Below, piece by piece: positions 17,074-24,935 of a stretch of 64,000 nucleotides of DNA. The notes beneath the pieces are model-generated. The model saw only the letters and a list, made by a program, of their open reading frames with translations, was not told the DNA's origin and searched no databases. Source of the DNA: Mycobacterium sp. KBS0706 (GTDB lineage: Bacteria; Pseudomonadota; Alphaproteobacteria; DSM-16000; Inquilinaceae); the NCBI RefSeq assembly GCF_005938675.2, contig NZ_VCCH02000002.1, positions 146,873 to 210,872 of the forward strand, read 5' to 3'. The translations under genes were made by a program, and so were the position numbers. Every line of letters begins with the position of its first letter. Position 1 is the stretch's first letter.

Positions 17074-18402
17074 ATGGGCCTCCAGGTCGACAGCGTCGAG
17101 CCGGATGAAGTCCTGCCGCAGCAGGCCGATGTGGTCATCGTCGGCGGCGGGATCATCGGCACCAGCGCCGCCTTGGCCCTGGCGCAGCGCGGAGTCTCGG
17201 TGGCGCTGTGCGAGAAGGGCCACATCGCCGGCGAGCAGTCGAGCCGGAACTGGGGCTGGTGCCGCAAGACCCGGCGCGATCCGCGGGAGATCCCGCTGAT
17301 CATCGAGAGCATGCGGCTGTGGGAGGGGATGAACCAGACGGTGGAGGCCGAGACCGGCTTCCGCCAGAGCGGCATCCTGTTCGCGGTCGAGACCGACCAG
17401 GAGATCGCGGAATACGAGGCCTGGCTGGAGCATGCCCGGCCCTACCAGCTCGACGCCCGGCTGATCAGCCCGGCCGAGTTCGACCGGCTGATGCCCGGCG
17501 CCGGCGCCCGCTGGAAGGCGGCGCTGTACTCCGCCTCCGACGGGCGGGCGGAGCCGCAGCGCGCCGCCCCCGCCATCGCCCGCGCCGCGCGCCGGGCCGG
17601 CGCCGCGATCCTGACCGACTGCGCCGTCCGCGGCGTCGACCGGGCCGGCGGGCGCATCGCCGGGGTGGTCACCGAACGCGGCCGCATCGCCTGCAACAGC
17701 GTGATCGTGGCCGGCGGCGCCTGGTCGCGCCGTTTCCTGAAGGATCTCGGCCTGACCCTGCCGCAGCTCAAGGTCCGGGCCAGCGTGCAGCGCACGGCGC
17801 CGCTGGAGGGCGCGCCGGAAACGGCGATGTGGTCGAAGGAATTCGCGCTGCGCAAGCGCCATGACGGCGGCTACACCATCGCCAACGGCAACTCCAACAT
17901 CGCGCCGCTGGTGCCGGACAGCTTCCGCTTCTTCAGCGACTTCCTGCCGGCGCTGCGCATGGAATGGTCGGCGCTGAAGCTGCGGGTCGACGACCGGTTC
18001 CTCCAGGAATGGCGGGAGGCGGCGCTGGTGCCGCTGGACCAGGTCTCGCCCTATGAGAAGGCGCGGGTGCTGGATCCGGAGCCCGACCGCCAGGCCAACC
18101 GCCAGGCCATGGCCGACTTGGCCAAGCAGTTCCCGGCCTTCGCCGGCGCCAGGGTGGTGCAGGAATGGGCCGGGTTGATCGACGTCACGCCCGACGCCGT
18201 GCCGGTGATCTCGACGGTCGCGGAGGTGCCAGGCCTCGTCGTAGCGACCGGATTCTCCGGCCACGGCTTCGGCATCGGCCCCGGCGCCGGGCACCTGGCC
18301 GCCGATCTCGCCACGGGCGCCCGCCCGATTGTCGACCCGAAGGATTTCCGCTTCTCGCGCTTCAGTGACGGATCGAAGCCCAGGCCGATGGCCGGGGTGT
18401 GA
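17074..18402 (+). CDS. FAD-dependent oxidoreductase, DAO family (D-amino-acid dehydrogenase/sarcosine oxidase-like)
   Basis: The 442-residue protein has the Rossmann motif DVVIVGGGIIGTSAALALAQRG at residues 19-40 and the C-terminal DAO signature LVVATGFSGHGFGIGPGAGHL. It should oxidise a C-N bond of an amino acid or N-methyl amino acid using FAD. GGGGAGGG lies just before the ATG. It is 37 bp downstream of the SDR and 73 bp upstream of a solute-binding protein gene, so it probably acts on the compound brought in by the Dpp-type importer. The exact substrate is unknown. Confidence 0.92.
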   Translation: MGLQVDSVEPDEVLPQQADVVIVGGGIIGTSAALALAQRGVSVALCEKGHIAGEQSSRNWGWCRKTRRDPREIPLIIESMRLWEGMNQTVEAETGFRQSGILFAVETDQEIAEYEAWLEHARPYQLDARLISPAEFDRLMPGAGARWKAALYSASDGRAEPQRAAPAIARAARRAGAAILTDCAVRGVDRAGGRIAGVVTERGRIACNSVIVAGGAWSRRFLKDLGLTLPQLKVRASVQRTAPLEGAPETAMWSKEFALRKRHDGGYTIANGNSNIAPLVPDSFRFFSDFLPALRMEWSALKLRVDDRFLQEWREAALVPLDQVSPYEKARVLDPEPDRQANRQAMADLAKQFPAFAGARVVQEWAGLIDVTPDAVPVISTVAEVPGLVVATGFSGHGFGIGPGAGHLAADLATGARPIVDPKDFRFSRFSDGSKPRPMAGV

Positions 18403-18475
18403 ACCGGCCGGGCGGGGAGATGGGCGCAGACCCGCCCCCGCCGGGCCTTGGAGGCAACGAAAAGGGAGCTTCACC

Positions 18476-20155
18476 ATGACCGACGAGACCAGGGATCTTC
18501 CGTTCGCCCAGACCAGCCGCCGCCGCTTCCTGGCGGCAGGCCTCGCCGCCGGCACGGCGGTCTGGCTCGGCCCCGGCCAGGGCTGGGTCAAGGCCGCCCG
18601 CGCCGCAGGCCCACCATCGAAGGCGACCGGCCAGGCCGTGATCGGCCTGTCGCAGGAGCCGACGGTGTTCAACCCGCTGATGCTGCACATCGAGGTCGAT
18701 GAGGGCGTCTATTTCAACCTGTTCAGCGCGCTGTGGCAGGTCGACCCCGAAGGCAAGTTCATCCCTGACCTGGCTGCGGAGGTGCCGAGCCTGGAGAATG
18801 GCGGCATCTCGGCCGACGGCCTGACCTGGCGCATCAAGCTGCGCGACAACGTCAAATGGCATGACGGCACGCCGTTCACCGCCGAGGACGTCAAGTATTC
18901 GATCGAGCTGATCAACAACCCGAAGTTCCGCGCCGCGCGCCGGGCCGGGCACGAGCTGGTGCGCGACCTGACCGTGGTCAGCCCGACCGAGCTGACCTGG
19001 AAGCTGGAGAAGCCCTACGCGCCCTATCCGTCGATCCTGTCCTGGACCTTCATCGTGCCGAAGCACCTGATGGAGAAGGAGGCCGACCCGAACGCCTCGA
19101 CCTTCGCCACCAAGCCGGTCGGCACCGGGCCGTTCAAATGGGTCGAGCGCGTGCCGGGCGACCACATCACCCTGGCCGCGCATGACGGCTACCACCTGGA
19201 CGGGCCGTATCTCGAGCGGCTGGTGATCAAGTACATCCCCGACCTGACCGTCCTGTTCACCCAGTTCACCACCGGCGACATCGACTATATCGGCCTGCAG
19301 GGCATCACCGCCGATCATTACGAGGAGGCCAAGGGACTGGCCGACCGTGACGTCTCGCCGGTGCCGCAGGCCTTCATCGAGAACATCGCGCTGAACCTCG
19401 GGATGCCGGTGTTCCAGGACCCGGCGGTGCGCGAGGCCCTCTACACCGCGATGGACAAGCAGAGCATCATCGACAGCATCTATTACGGCCTGCCGACACC
19501 GTCCGAATCCTTCCTGCCGAAGCAGTCCTGGGCCTTCAACCCGGACCTGCCGAAGCAGAGCTATGACGCCGAAAAGGCGAAGCAGATGCTGGACGCGGCC
19601 GGCTGGAAGCCGGGCGGCGACGGCATCCGCGAGAAGAACGGCGTGCGGCTGGAATTCGTCAACTCGACCACCGCCGGCAACCATGTGCGCGAGCAGGCGC
19701 AGCAGCTGCTGCAGCAGAACTGGCTCGACATCGGCGTCAAGATGAACATCAACAACCTGCCCCCGGCGGTGATGTGGGGCGACTACTGGATGCAGTCGAA
19801 GTTCGAGACGGCGATGGTCGGGATCTACTTCATGGTCGGGCCCGACCCGGACGCGACCGACTATTTCTCCAGCCGCTCGATCGGCGCCAAGGGCGGGGGC
19901 GGCCAGAACACGACGCAGTATGAGAGCGCCGACGTCGACAAGCTGCTGGCCGAGGGCGCGTCGACGGTCGACCCGGCCAAGCGCAAGGCGGCCTATTTCA
20001 AGATGCAGGAGTTCACGCGCAAGGACCTGCCCTACCTGCCGATCTTCCAATACGCCATGGTCCAGGGCGTGAAGAAGGGCCTGACCGGCTTCACCCCCAA
20101 CGTCAACGTCCAGGAGAACTGCTGGAACGCGCACACCTGGTACTGGGCGAGCTGA
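18476..20155 (+). CDS. ABC transporter substrate-binding protein, family 5 (DppA/OppA-like)
   Basis: The 559-residue product has a clear Tat signal: SRRRFLAAGLAAG at about residues 14-26 followed by cleavage near ARAAG. Family-5 features follow, such as GLTWRIKLRDNVKWHDGTPF and AVREALYTAMDKQSIID. It is the periplasmic receptor of the adjacent importer; two permeases and two ATPases follow in order. An AAAGGGAG site precedes the ATG. Likely ligands are short peptides, opines or amino-acid derivatives; the flanking FAD oxidoreductases point to the last two. Confidence 0.94.
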   Translation: MTDETRDLPFAQTSRRRFLAAGLAAGTAVWLGPGQGWVKAARAAGPPSKATGQAVIGLSQEPTVFNPLMLHIEVDEGVYFNLFSALWQVDPEGKFIPDLAAEVPSLENGGISADGLTWRIKLRDNVKWHDGTPFTAEDVKYSIELINNPKFRAARRAGHELVRDLTVVSPTELTWKLEKPYAPYPSILSWTFIVPKHLMEKEADPNASTFATKPVGTGPFKWVERVPGDHITLAAHDGYHLDGPYLERLVIKYIPDLTVLFTQFTTGDIDYIGLQGITADHYEEAKGLADRDVSPVPQAFIENIALNLGMPVFQDPAVREALYTAMDKQSIIDSIYYGLPTPSESFLPKQSWAFNPDLPKQSYDAEKAKQMLDAAGWKPGGDGIREKNGVRLEFVNSTTAGNHVREQAQQLLQQNWLDIGVKMNINNLPPAVMWGDYWMQSKFETAMVGIYFMVGPDPDATDYFSSRSIGAKGGGGQNTTQYESADVDKLLAEGASTVDPAKRKAAYFKMQEFTRKDLPYLPIFQYAMVQGVKKGLTGFTPNVNVQENCWNAHTWYWAS

Positions 20156-20185
20156 GAAGGGGACGGCCCGGGGACGGAGGAAGCG

Positions 20186-21136
20186 ATGGCGCCATTCCTG
20201 TTCGGCCGCGCGCTGCAGAGCCTGCTGCTGCTGTGGCTCGTGTCGATGATCGGCTTCGCCGTGCTGCACCTGACCCCGGGCGGCCCGCTGTCGCAATTCG
20301 CCCTGGTCCCGGGCATGACGCAGGCGCGGCTGGCCGAGATCGCCCATGAGATGGGCCTCGACCGCTCCCTGCCGGTGCAATATTGGGAATGGGCCAGCCG
20401 GCTTCTGACCGGCGACTGGGGGCGGTCCTACCGCGACCAGTCGCCGGTGCTGGACGTCATCGGCTCGCATCTCTTCGCCACGCTCGAGCTGATGGCGACG
20501 GCGATCCTGATCGCGGTGCTGCTGGGCGTCTGGATCGGCGTCATGGGGGCGGTCCGGCGCTATTCCTTCGCCGACATGCTGGCGACGGTCGGCGCCATGG
20601 TCGCCCTGTCGATCCCGACCTTCTGGTTCGGCCTGGTCGTGATCTACATCTTCTCGGTCCGGCTGCAATGGCTGCCGGCCGGCAACATGTACACGGTCGG
20701 CGACGGGTCGCTGCTCGACTTCCTGCACCATCTGATCGCGCCGGCCCTGGTGCTGGCGCTGGTCGAGGTGGCGGTCTGGAGCCGCTACATGCGCGCCTCG
20801 ATGATCGACGTGATCAACCAGGACTATATCCGCACCGCCCGGGCCAAGGGCCTGCCGGAGAAGCGGGTGCTGATCCGCCACGCGCTGCGCAACGCGCTGT
20901 TGCCGATGATCACCCTGGCCGGGCTGGAACTGCCGACGCTGCTGGGCGGCGCCCTGGTGACCGAGACGGTGTTCACCTGGCCGGGCATGGGCCGGCTGTT
21001 CCTCGATTCCCTCGGCTACCGAGACTACCCGGTGGTGATGGGCATCCTGATGGTCTCGGCCCTGCTGGTGCTGCTCGGCAACCTCTTGGCCGACATCCTC
21101 TGCGCGGTGGCCGACCCGCGCATCCGGCTGGATTGA
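20186..21136 (+). CDS. ABC transporter permease, DppB-like
   Basis: This 316-residue inner-membrane protein has six membrane segments; the N-terminal FLFGRALQSLLLLWLVSMIGFAV and the conserved HLTPGGP are typical of DppB. The EAA loop DYIRTARAKGLPEKRVLIRHALRNALLPM is intact and marks the ATPase contact. It forms a heterodimeric channel with the DppC-like product. It is 30 bp after the binding-protein gene and 12 bp before the next permease gene. Confidence 0.95.
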   Translation: MAPFLFGRALQSLLLLWLVSMIGFAVLHLTPGGPLSQFALVPGMTQARLAEIAHEMGLDRSLPVQYWEWASRLLTGDWGRSYRDQSPVLDVIGSHLFATLELMATAILIAVLLGVWIGVMGAVRRYSFADMLATVGAMVALSIPTFWFGLVVIYIFSVRLQWLPAGNMYTVGDGSLLDFLHHLIAPALVLALVEVAVWSRYMRASMIDVINQDYIRTARAKGLPEKRVLIRHALRNALLPMITLAGLELPTLLGGALVTETVFTWPGMGRLFLDSLGYRDYPVVMGILMVSALLVLLGNLLADILCAVADPRIRLD

Positions 21137-21148
21137 GGGGAGGGGGCG

Positions 21149-22030
21149 ATGACAGCGACCGCCGCCGGCCCCACCGTCGAGACCGCCCGCCGCACCGGGA
21201 ACCGCGGCTGGCGCCGTTTCCGCCGCCACCGGCTGGCGATGGTGGGCGTCGCCTGCATCCTGCTGCTGGTGCTGGCCTGCGTTGCCGGGCCGTGGCTGCT
21301 GCCCTTCGACGATCTGCGCATCGACATGCGCGCCCGCTTCGCACCGCCGCTGACCGGCTGGCACCTGTTCGGCACCGACCCGCTGGGCCGCGACCTCTGC
21401 GCCCGGCTGCTGATGGCCGGGCGCATCTCGCTCTCCGTCGCCTTCGCCGCGATGGTGATCAGCACGATCGTCGGTTCCGCCATCGGGGTGGTGGCAGGCT
21501 ATTACGGCCGGGCGGTCGGCGCCGTGCTGATGCGCCTGGTCGACGCCATGCTGTGCTTCCCCGCCGTCTTCCTGCTGCTGACTCTCGCCGCCCTGCTGAA
21601 GCCCGATCCGATCATGATCACCCTGATCATCGCCGCGACCAGCTGGATGGAGGTGGCACGCGTGGTCGAAAGCCAGATCCGCACCCTGCGTGAGCGCGAC
21701 TTCACTTTGGCGGCGGAGATGATGGGCGCGTCGGACGCCCGCATCATGGTCGACGAGCTGCTGCGCAACGCCATCGGGCCGATCGTCGTCGCCGCCACCT
21801 TGACCGTCGCCCGCGCCATCCTGATGGAGGCCTATATCAGCTTCCTCGGCTACGGCATTCAGCCGCCGACCGCGAGCTGGGGCAACATGCTGAACAACGC
21901 CCAGCAATACCTGACCTCGGCCCCCTGGCTGGCGCTGGTGCCGGGCATCGCCATCACCCTGGCGGTGACCAGCTTCAACTTCATCGGCGACGGGCTGCGC
22001 GACGCGCTCGACGCCCGGCTGGAATCGTGA
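21149..22030 (+). CDS. ABC transporter permease, DppC-like
   Basis: The 293-residue protein has the basic N-terminal tail (RRFRRHRLAMVGVACILLLVLA), the DppC hallmark HLFGTDPLGRDLCARLLMAGRISL and an EAA loop at LRERDFTLAAEMMGASDARIMVDELL. It pairs with the DppB-like subunit. Its TGA overlaps the ATG of the next ATPase gene as TGATG (22028-22032), so translation is coupled. Confidence 0.95.
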   Translation: MTATAAGPTVETARRTGNRGWRRFRRHRLAMVGVACILLLVLACVAGPWLLPFDDLRIDMRARFAPPLTGWHLFGTDPLGRDLCARLLMAGRISLSVAFAAMVISTIVGSAIGVVAGYYGRAVGAVLMRLVDAMLCFPAVFLLLTLAALLKPDPIMITLIIAATSWMEVARVVESQIRTLRERDFTLAAEMMGASDARIMVDELLRNAIGPIVVAATLTVARAILMEAYISFLGYGIQPPTASWGNMLNNAQQYLTSAPWLALVPGIAITLAVTSFNFIGDGLRDALDARLES

Positions 22031-23046
22031 TGACCGACGCCCCGATCCTCGAGGTCCGCGACCTGGCCGTCACCTTCCGCGGCGAAGCCGGGGCGCTGAC
22101 GGTGGTCAACGACGTCTCCTTCTCCGTGCGGCGCGGCGAGACGCTGGCGCTGGTCGGCGAATCCGGCTCGGGCAAGAGCGTCACCAGCTTGGCGGTGCTG
22201 CGGCTGCTGCCGCCGGCGCCGCGCTGCACCATCGCCGGCTCGGTCCGCTTCACCGGGCATGACGGCCGCAGCCGCGAGCTGCTGCAGCTCGACCCCGAGG
22301 CGATGCGGGCGGTGCGCGGCGACGAGATCTCGATGATCTTCCAGGAGCCGATGACCTCGCTGAACCCGGTACACCGGATCGGCGACCAGATCGCCGAGGC
22401 GGTCACCTACCATCGCGGCCTCGGCCGGAAGGCGGCGCTGGCCCGGGCGGAGGAGCTGCTGGAGCTGGTCGGCATCCCGGAGCCGCGGCGGCGCCTGGCC
22501 GCCTGGCCGCACCATCTGTCGGGCGGCATGCGCCAACGGGTGATGATCGCCATGGCGCTGGCCTGCGACCCCAGCCTGCTGATCGCCGACGAGCCGACCA
22601 CGGCGCTGGACGTGACGGTCCAGGCCGGGATCATCGACCTCTTGAAGTCGCTGCAGGCGAAGACCGGCATGGCGATCATCTTCGTCACCCACAATCTCGG
22701 CGTGGTGGCCGAGATCGCGGACAGCGTCATGGTCATGTATGCCGGCCGCATCGTCGAGCGCGGCGACGCCGTCGGGCTGCTGCAGCGGCCGCGCATGCCC
22801 TACACCCAGGGGCTGCTGCGGTCGGTGCCGCGGATCGACCGGCTGGATTTCGGCGGCGGCGTGCTGCCGGCGATTCCCGGCAGCGTCCCGGACCCCGGCC
22901 GGCTGCCGCCCGGCTGCTCCTTCCATCCGCGCTGCGGCCACGCCCGGCCCGGCGCCTGCGACGCCGCGGTGCCGGCGCTGGAGGAGGCCGACGGCCGGGT
23001 GGTGCGCTGCCGCCGCTGGCGCGAGATCGAGGCGGGGGGCGCATGA
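22030..23046 (+). CDS. ABC transporter ATP-binding protein, DppD-like
   Basis: The 338-residue ATPase has Walker A GESGSGKS, signature [15 protein letters not shown], Walker [13 protein letters not shown] and switch histidine FVTHNLGVV. The C-terminal oligopeptide-type extension with cysteines ([15 protein letters not shown]) is characteristic of Dpp/Opp D and F subunits and often carries an Fe-S or structural site. I use ATG 22030, overlapping the upstream stop, over an in-frame GTG at 22027. A 157-bp gap holding a palindromic repeat separates it from the F subunit gene. Confidence 0.95.
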   Translation: MTDAPILEVRDLAVTFRGEAGALTVVNDVSFSVRRGETLALVGESGSGKSVTSLAVLRLLPPAPRCTIAGSVRFTGHDGRSRELLQLDPEAMRAVRGDEISMIFQEPMTSLNPVHRIGDQIAEAVTYHRGLGRKAALARAEELLELVGIPEPRRRLAAWPHHLSGGMRQRVMIAMALACDPSLLIADEPTTALDVTVQAGIIDLLKSLQAKTGMAIIFVTHNLGVVAEIADSVMVMYAGRIVERGDAVGLLQRPRMPYTQGLLRSVPRIDRLDFGGGVLPAIPGSVPDPGRLPPGCSFHPRCGHARPGACDAAVPALEEADGRVVRCRRWREIEAGGA

Positions 23047-23087
23047 TGCAGGGTCGCTCGAAGGACGTTCGTCGCCAGCCCCAAAAT

Positions 23088-23178
23088 CGTCATGGCGAGG
23101 AGCGCAGCGACGTGGCCATCCAGGGGCCAGTGCGAGCGGCCCCTGGATGGCCACACCCCTTCGGGGCTCGCCATGACG
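23088..23178. repeat. dispersed palindromic repeat, family A, copy 1, inside the dpp-like operon
   Basis: This 91-bp element is bounded by CGTCATGGCGAG (23088-23099) and its exact complement (23167-23178). Inside it, 17-bp perfect arms at 23112-23128 and 23138-23154 surround a nine-base loop, so the RNA would fold into a long stable hairpin. A near-identical 84-bp element is at 52203-52286. It sits between the DppD-like and DppF-like genes, where all other junctions of the operon are at most 30 bp. It encodes no protein; it is a REP/MITE-like intergenic repeat. Confidence 0.88.
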
Positions 23179-23203
23179 GTGAGGGGTGTGGGGACAGTGC
23201 GAA

Positions 23204-24223
23204 ATGACGACACCACCCATCCTCGAGCTGCAGGAGCTCAGCAAGTCCTTCCCGGTCGGCGGCTCGCTGTTCAGGCGCGACCGGCTGCAGGTGCGGGCGG
23301 TCGATCGCGTCTCCTTCACCGTTCGGCAGGGCGAGGTGCTGGGCCTGGTCGGCGAATCCGGCTCGGGCAAGAGCACGCTGGGTCGCACCCTGCTGCGGCT
23401 GATGCGGCCGACCGGCGGACGCGTGCTGTTCGAGGGCACCGACATCACCGATCTCGGCCGCCGACAGCTGAAGCCGATCCGGCCGCGGCTGCAATTCGTG
23501 TTCCAGGACCCGGCGGCGTCGCTGAACCCGCGCATGACGGTCGGCCGCATCGTCGCCATGCCGCTCAGAGTACAGAAACCCGCGCCCCCGGCGGCTGAGC
23601 GGGCGGCGCGGGTGGCGGCGGCGCTGGAGACGGTCGGCCTGTCCGCCAGCCATGCCGAGCGCTTCCCGCATGAATTCTCCGGCGGCCAGCGCCAGCGCAT
23701 CGGCATCGCCCGGGCACTGGTGACCGAGCCGCGGCTGCTGGTGGCGGACGAGCCGGTCTCCGCCCTCGACGTCTCGGTCCAGGCCCAGATCATCAACCTC
23801 CTGATGGAGGTGAAGCGGCGGCTGGACCTGACCATCGTCTTCATCAGCCACGATCTGGCGGTGGTGGGCCAGATCTGCGACCGGGTGGCAGTGATGTATC
23901 TCGGCCGGATCGTCGAGATCGCCCCGGCCCGGGCGCTGTTCGAGACGCCGCGCCATCCCTACACCGAGGCGCTGCTGTCGGCTGCGCCGATCCCGGACCC
24001 GACGCTGCGCCGGCCGCGCATCCTGCTGAAGGGCGAGCTGCCCAGCCCATTGTCGCCGCCCTCCGGCTGCGCCTTCCGCACCCGTTGCCGTTACGCCCTG
24101 CCGGCCTGCGCCGAAGCCGTCCCGCCGCTGCAGGCGGTCGGCGACGGTCATCTCAGCGCCTGCATCCGGCCGGAGTTGGCCCTGGCCTCGCCGCTGCGCC
24201 CGGACATCGCCTGCGCCGGCTGA
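23204..24223 (+). CDS. ABC transporter ATP-binding protein, DppF-like
   Basis: The 339-residue ATPase has Walker [10 protein letters not shown], signature FSGGQRQRIGIARAL, Walker B LLVADEPVSALD and switch histidine FISHDLAVV, with the C-terminal cysteine-containing oligopeptide domain (CAFRTRCRYALPACAEAVP). It pairs with the DppD-like ATPase. The start ATG 23204 fits the family N-terminus; an upstream in-frame GTG at 23186 is possible. It is the last gene of the importer operon and lies just downstream of a repeat-derived hairpin, which may change its expression relative to the D subunit. Confidence 0.95.
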   Translation: MTTPPILELQELSKSFPVGGSLFRRDRLQVRAVDRVSFTVRQGEVLGLVGESGSGKSTLGRTLLRLMRPTGGRVLFEGTDITDLGRRQLKPIRPRLQFVFQDPAASLNPRMTVGRIVAMPLRVQKPAPPAAERAARVAAALETVGLSASHAERFPHEFSGGQRQRIGIARALVTEPRLLVADEPVSALDVSVQAQIINLLMEVKRRLDLTIVFISHDLAVVGQICDRVAVMYLGRIVEIAPARALFETPRHPYTEALLSAAPIPDPTLRRPRILLKGELPSPLSPPSGCAFRTRCRYALPACAEAVPPLQAVGDGHLSACIRPELALASPLRPDIACAG

Positions 24224-24224
24224 C

Positions 24225-24262
24225 TATAATCTGTGCAGGCTGCCCCGCCGGACGCCGGCGGG
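24225..24262 (+). promoter_or_regulatory. -10 element and leader hairpin ahead of the ECF operon
   Basis: A perfect TATAAT is at 24225-24230. Downstream, CCCGCCGG (24244-24251) and CCGGCGGG (24255-24262) form an 8-bp stem with a three-base loop. The hairpin could be a 5' leader structure for the ECF transporter gene at 24344, or the terminator of the importer operon, though no T-run follows. No good -35 box is seen. I compared the 24231-24343 leader with purine and TPP riboswitch features from memory and found no match. Confidence 0.3.
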
Positions 24263-24343
24263 AGGGCGGATCGGGCCGTTTCCGGGCTTTCCGCGGCTGG
24301 CACGGGCCTTGCTTCGAATTTGTGACGAAAGCGAGGTCCCGCC

Positions 24344-24919
24344 ATGACCGACATCACCACCGTCAAGACCGAACGCAACATCCTGTTCCCGATCGTGCTG
24401 GCGCTGGTCGCCGGCGTCGCGACCGGCGTCCTGTGGTGCTACGCCAACCCGATCCAGCTGGTGCCCGGCGTCATCCAGTGGCGCATCTTCGCCTTTCTGC
24501 CGCCGCTGGTGGGCATCCTGTTCGGGGCGCGCAGCGGCTTCATCTGCGGCTATGTCGGATCTCTGGTCTGGTCGCTGCTGGCCGGCACTTTCATCCCGGC
24601 CCACACGCTGATCGTCGACGGCATCATGGTCGGGCTGACCGGCGCCGTGCCCGGCCTGCTGTTCGACCCGGCGCGCAAGCCGATCGACACCGCCGGCCTG
24701 GTGAAGATCGCCGCCACCTGCCTCGTCATCGGCCTCGTGATGGTCGCCGCGGTCGCGGCCAGCCTGGCCTTCCTCGGCATCTTCCCGTTCTGGTGGGGGC
24801 TGCTCTATCTCGGCCTGTCGGACATCGTGCCGATGATCATCGGCACGCCGCTGCTGGTGAAGCCGGCGCTGAAGATCCTGGCCGGATCGGGCCTGACCTC
24901 CGGCATCACCCGGTTCTGA
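24344..24919 (+). CDS. ECF transporter S component (substrate-binding membrane protein)
   Basis: The 191-residue hydrophobic protein has about six predicted membrane segments and no soluble domain, as expected for an S component, which binds the vitamin or base in the membrane and delivers it to the energising module. It is followed, after 16 bp, by a fused double ABC ATPase and a T component, completing the transporter. It does not match ThiT, BioY, RibU or QueT from memory. The downstream phosphoribosyltransferase suggests a nucleobase-like substrate. Family confidence rests mainly on context. Confidence 0.75.
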   Translation: MTDITTVKTERNILFPIVLALVAGVATGVLWCYANPIQLVPGVIQWRIFAFLPPLVGILFGARSGFICGYVGSLVWSLLAGTFIPAHTLIVDGIMVGLTGAVPGLLFDPARKPIDTAGLVKIAATCLVIGLVMVAAVAASLAFLGIFPFWWGLLYLGLSDIVPMIIGTPLLVKPALKILAGSGLTSGITRF

Positions 24920-24935
24920 GGACCCGCGCCGGACC

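Noticed and set aside
18362..21907. Open frame of 1181 codons on the minus strand
   Set aside because: It covers the binding-protein and two permease genes in antisense, is rich in Arg, Ala, Gly, His and Gln with no recognisable domain, and is the usual by-product of strong G/C third-position bias.
24231..24343. Purine or thiamine riboswitch ahead of the ECF operon
   Set aside because: The leader has one strong GC stem, but the conserved core bases expected for purine, TPP or preQ1 aptamers are not visible.
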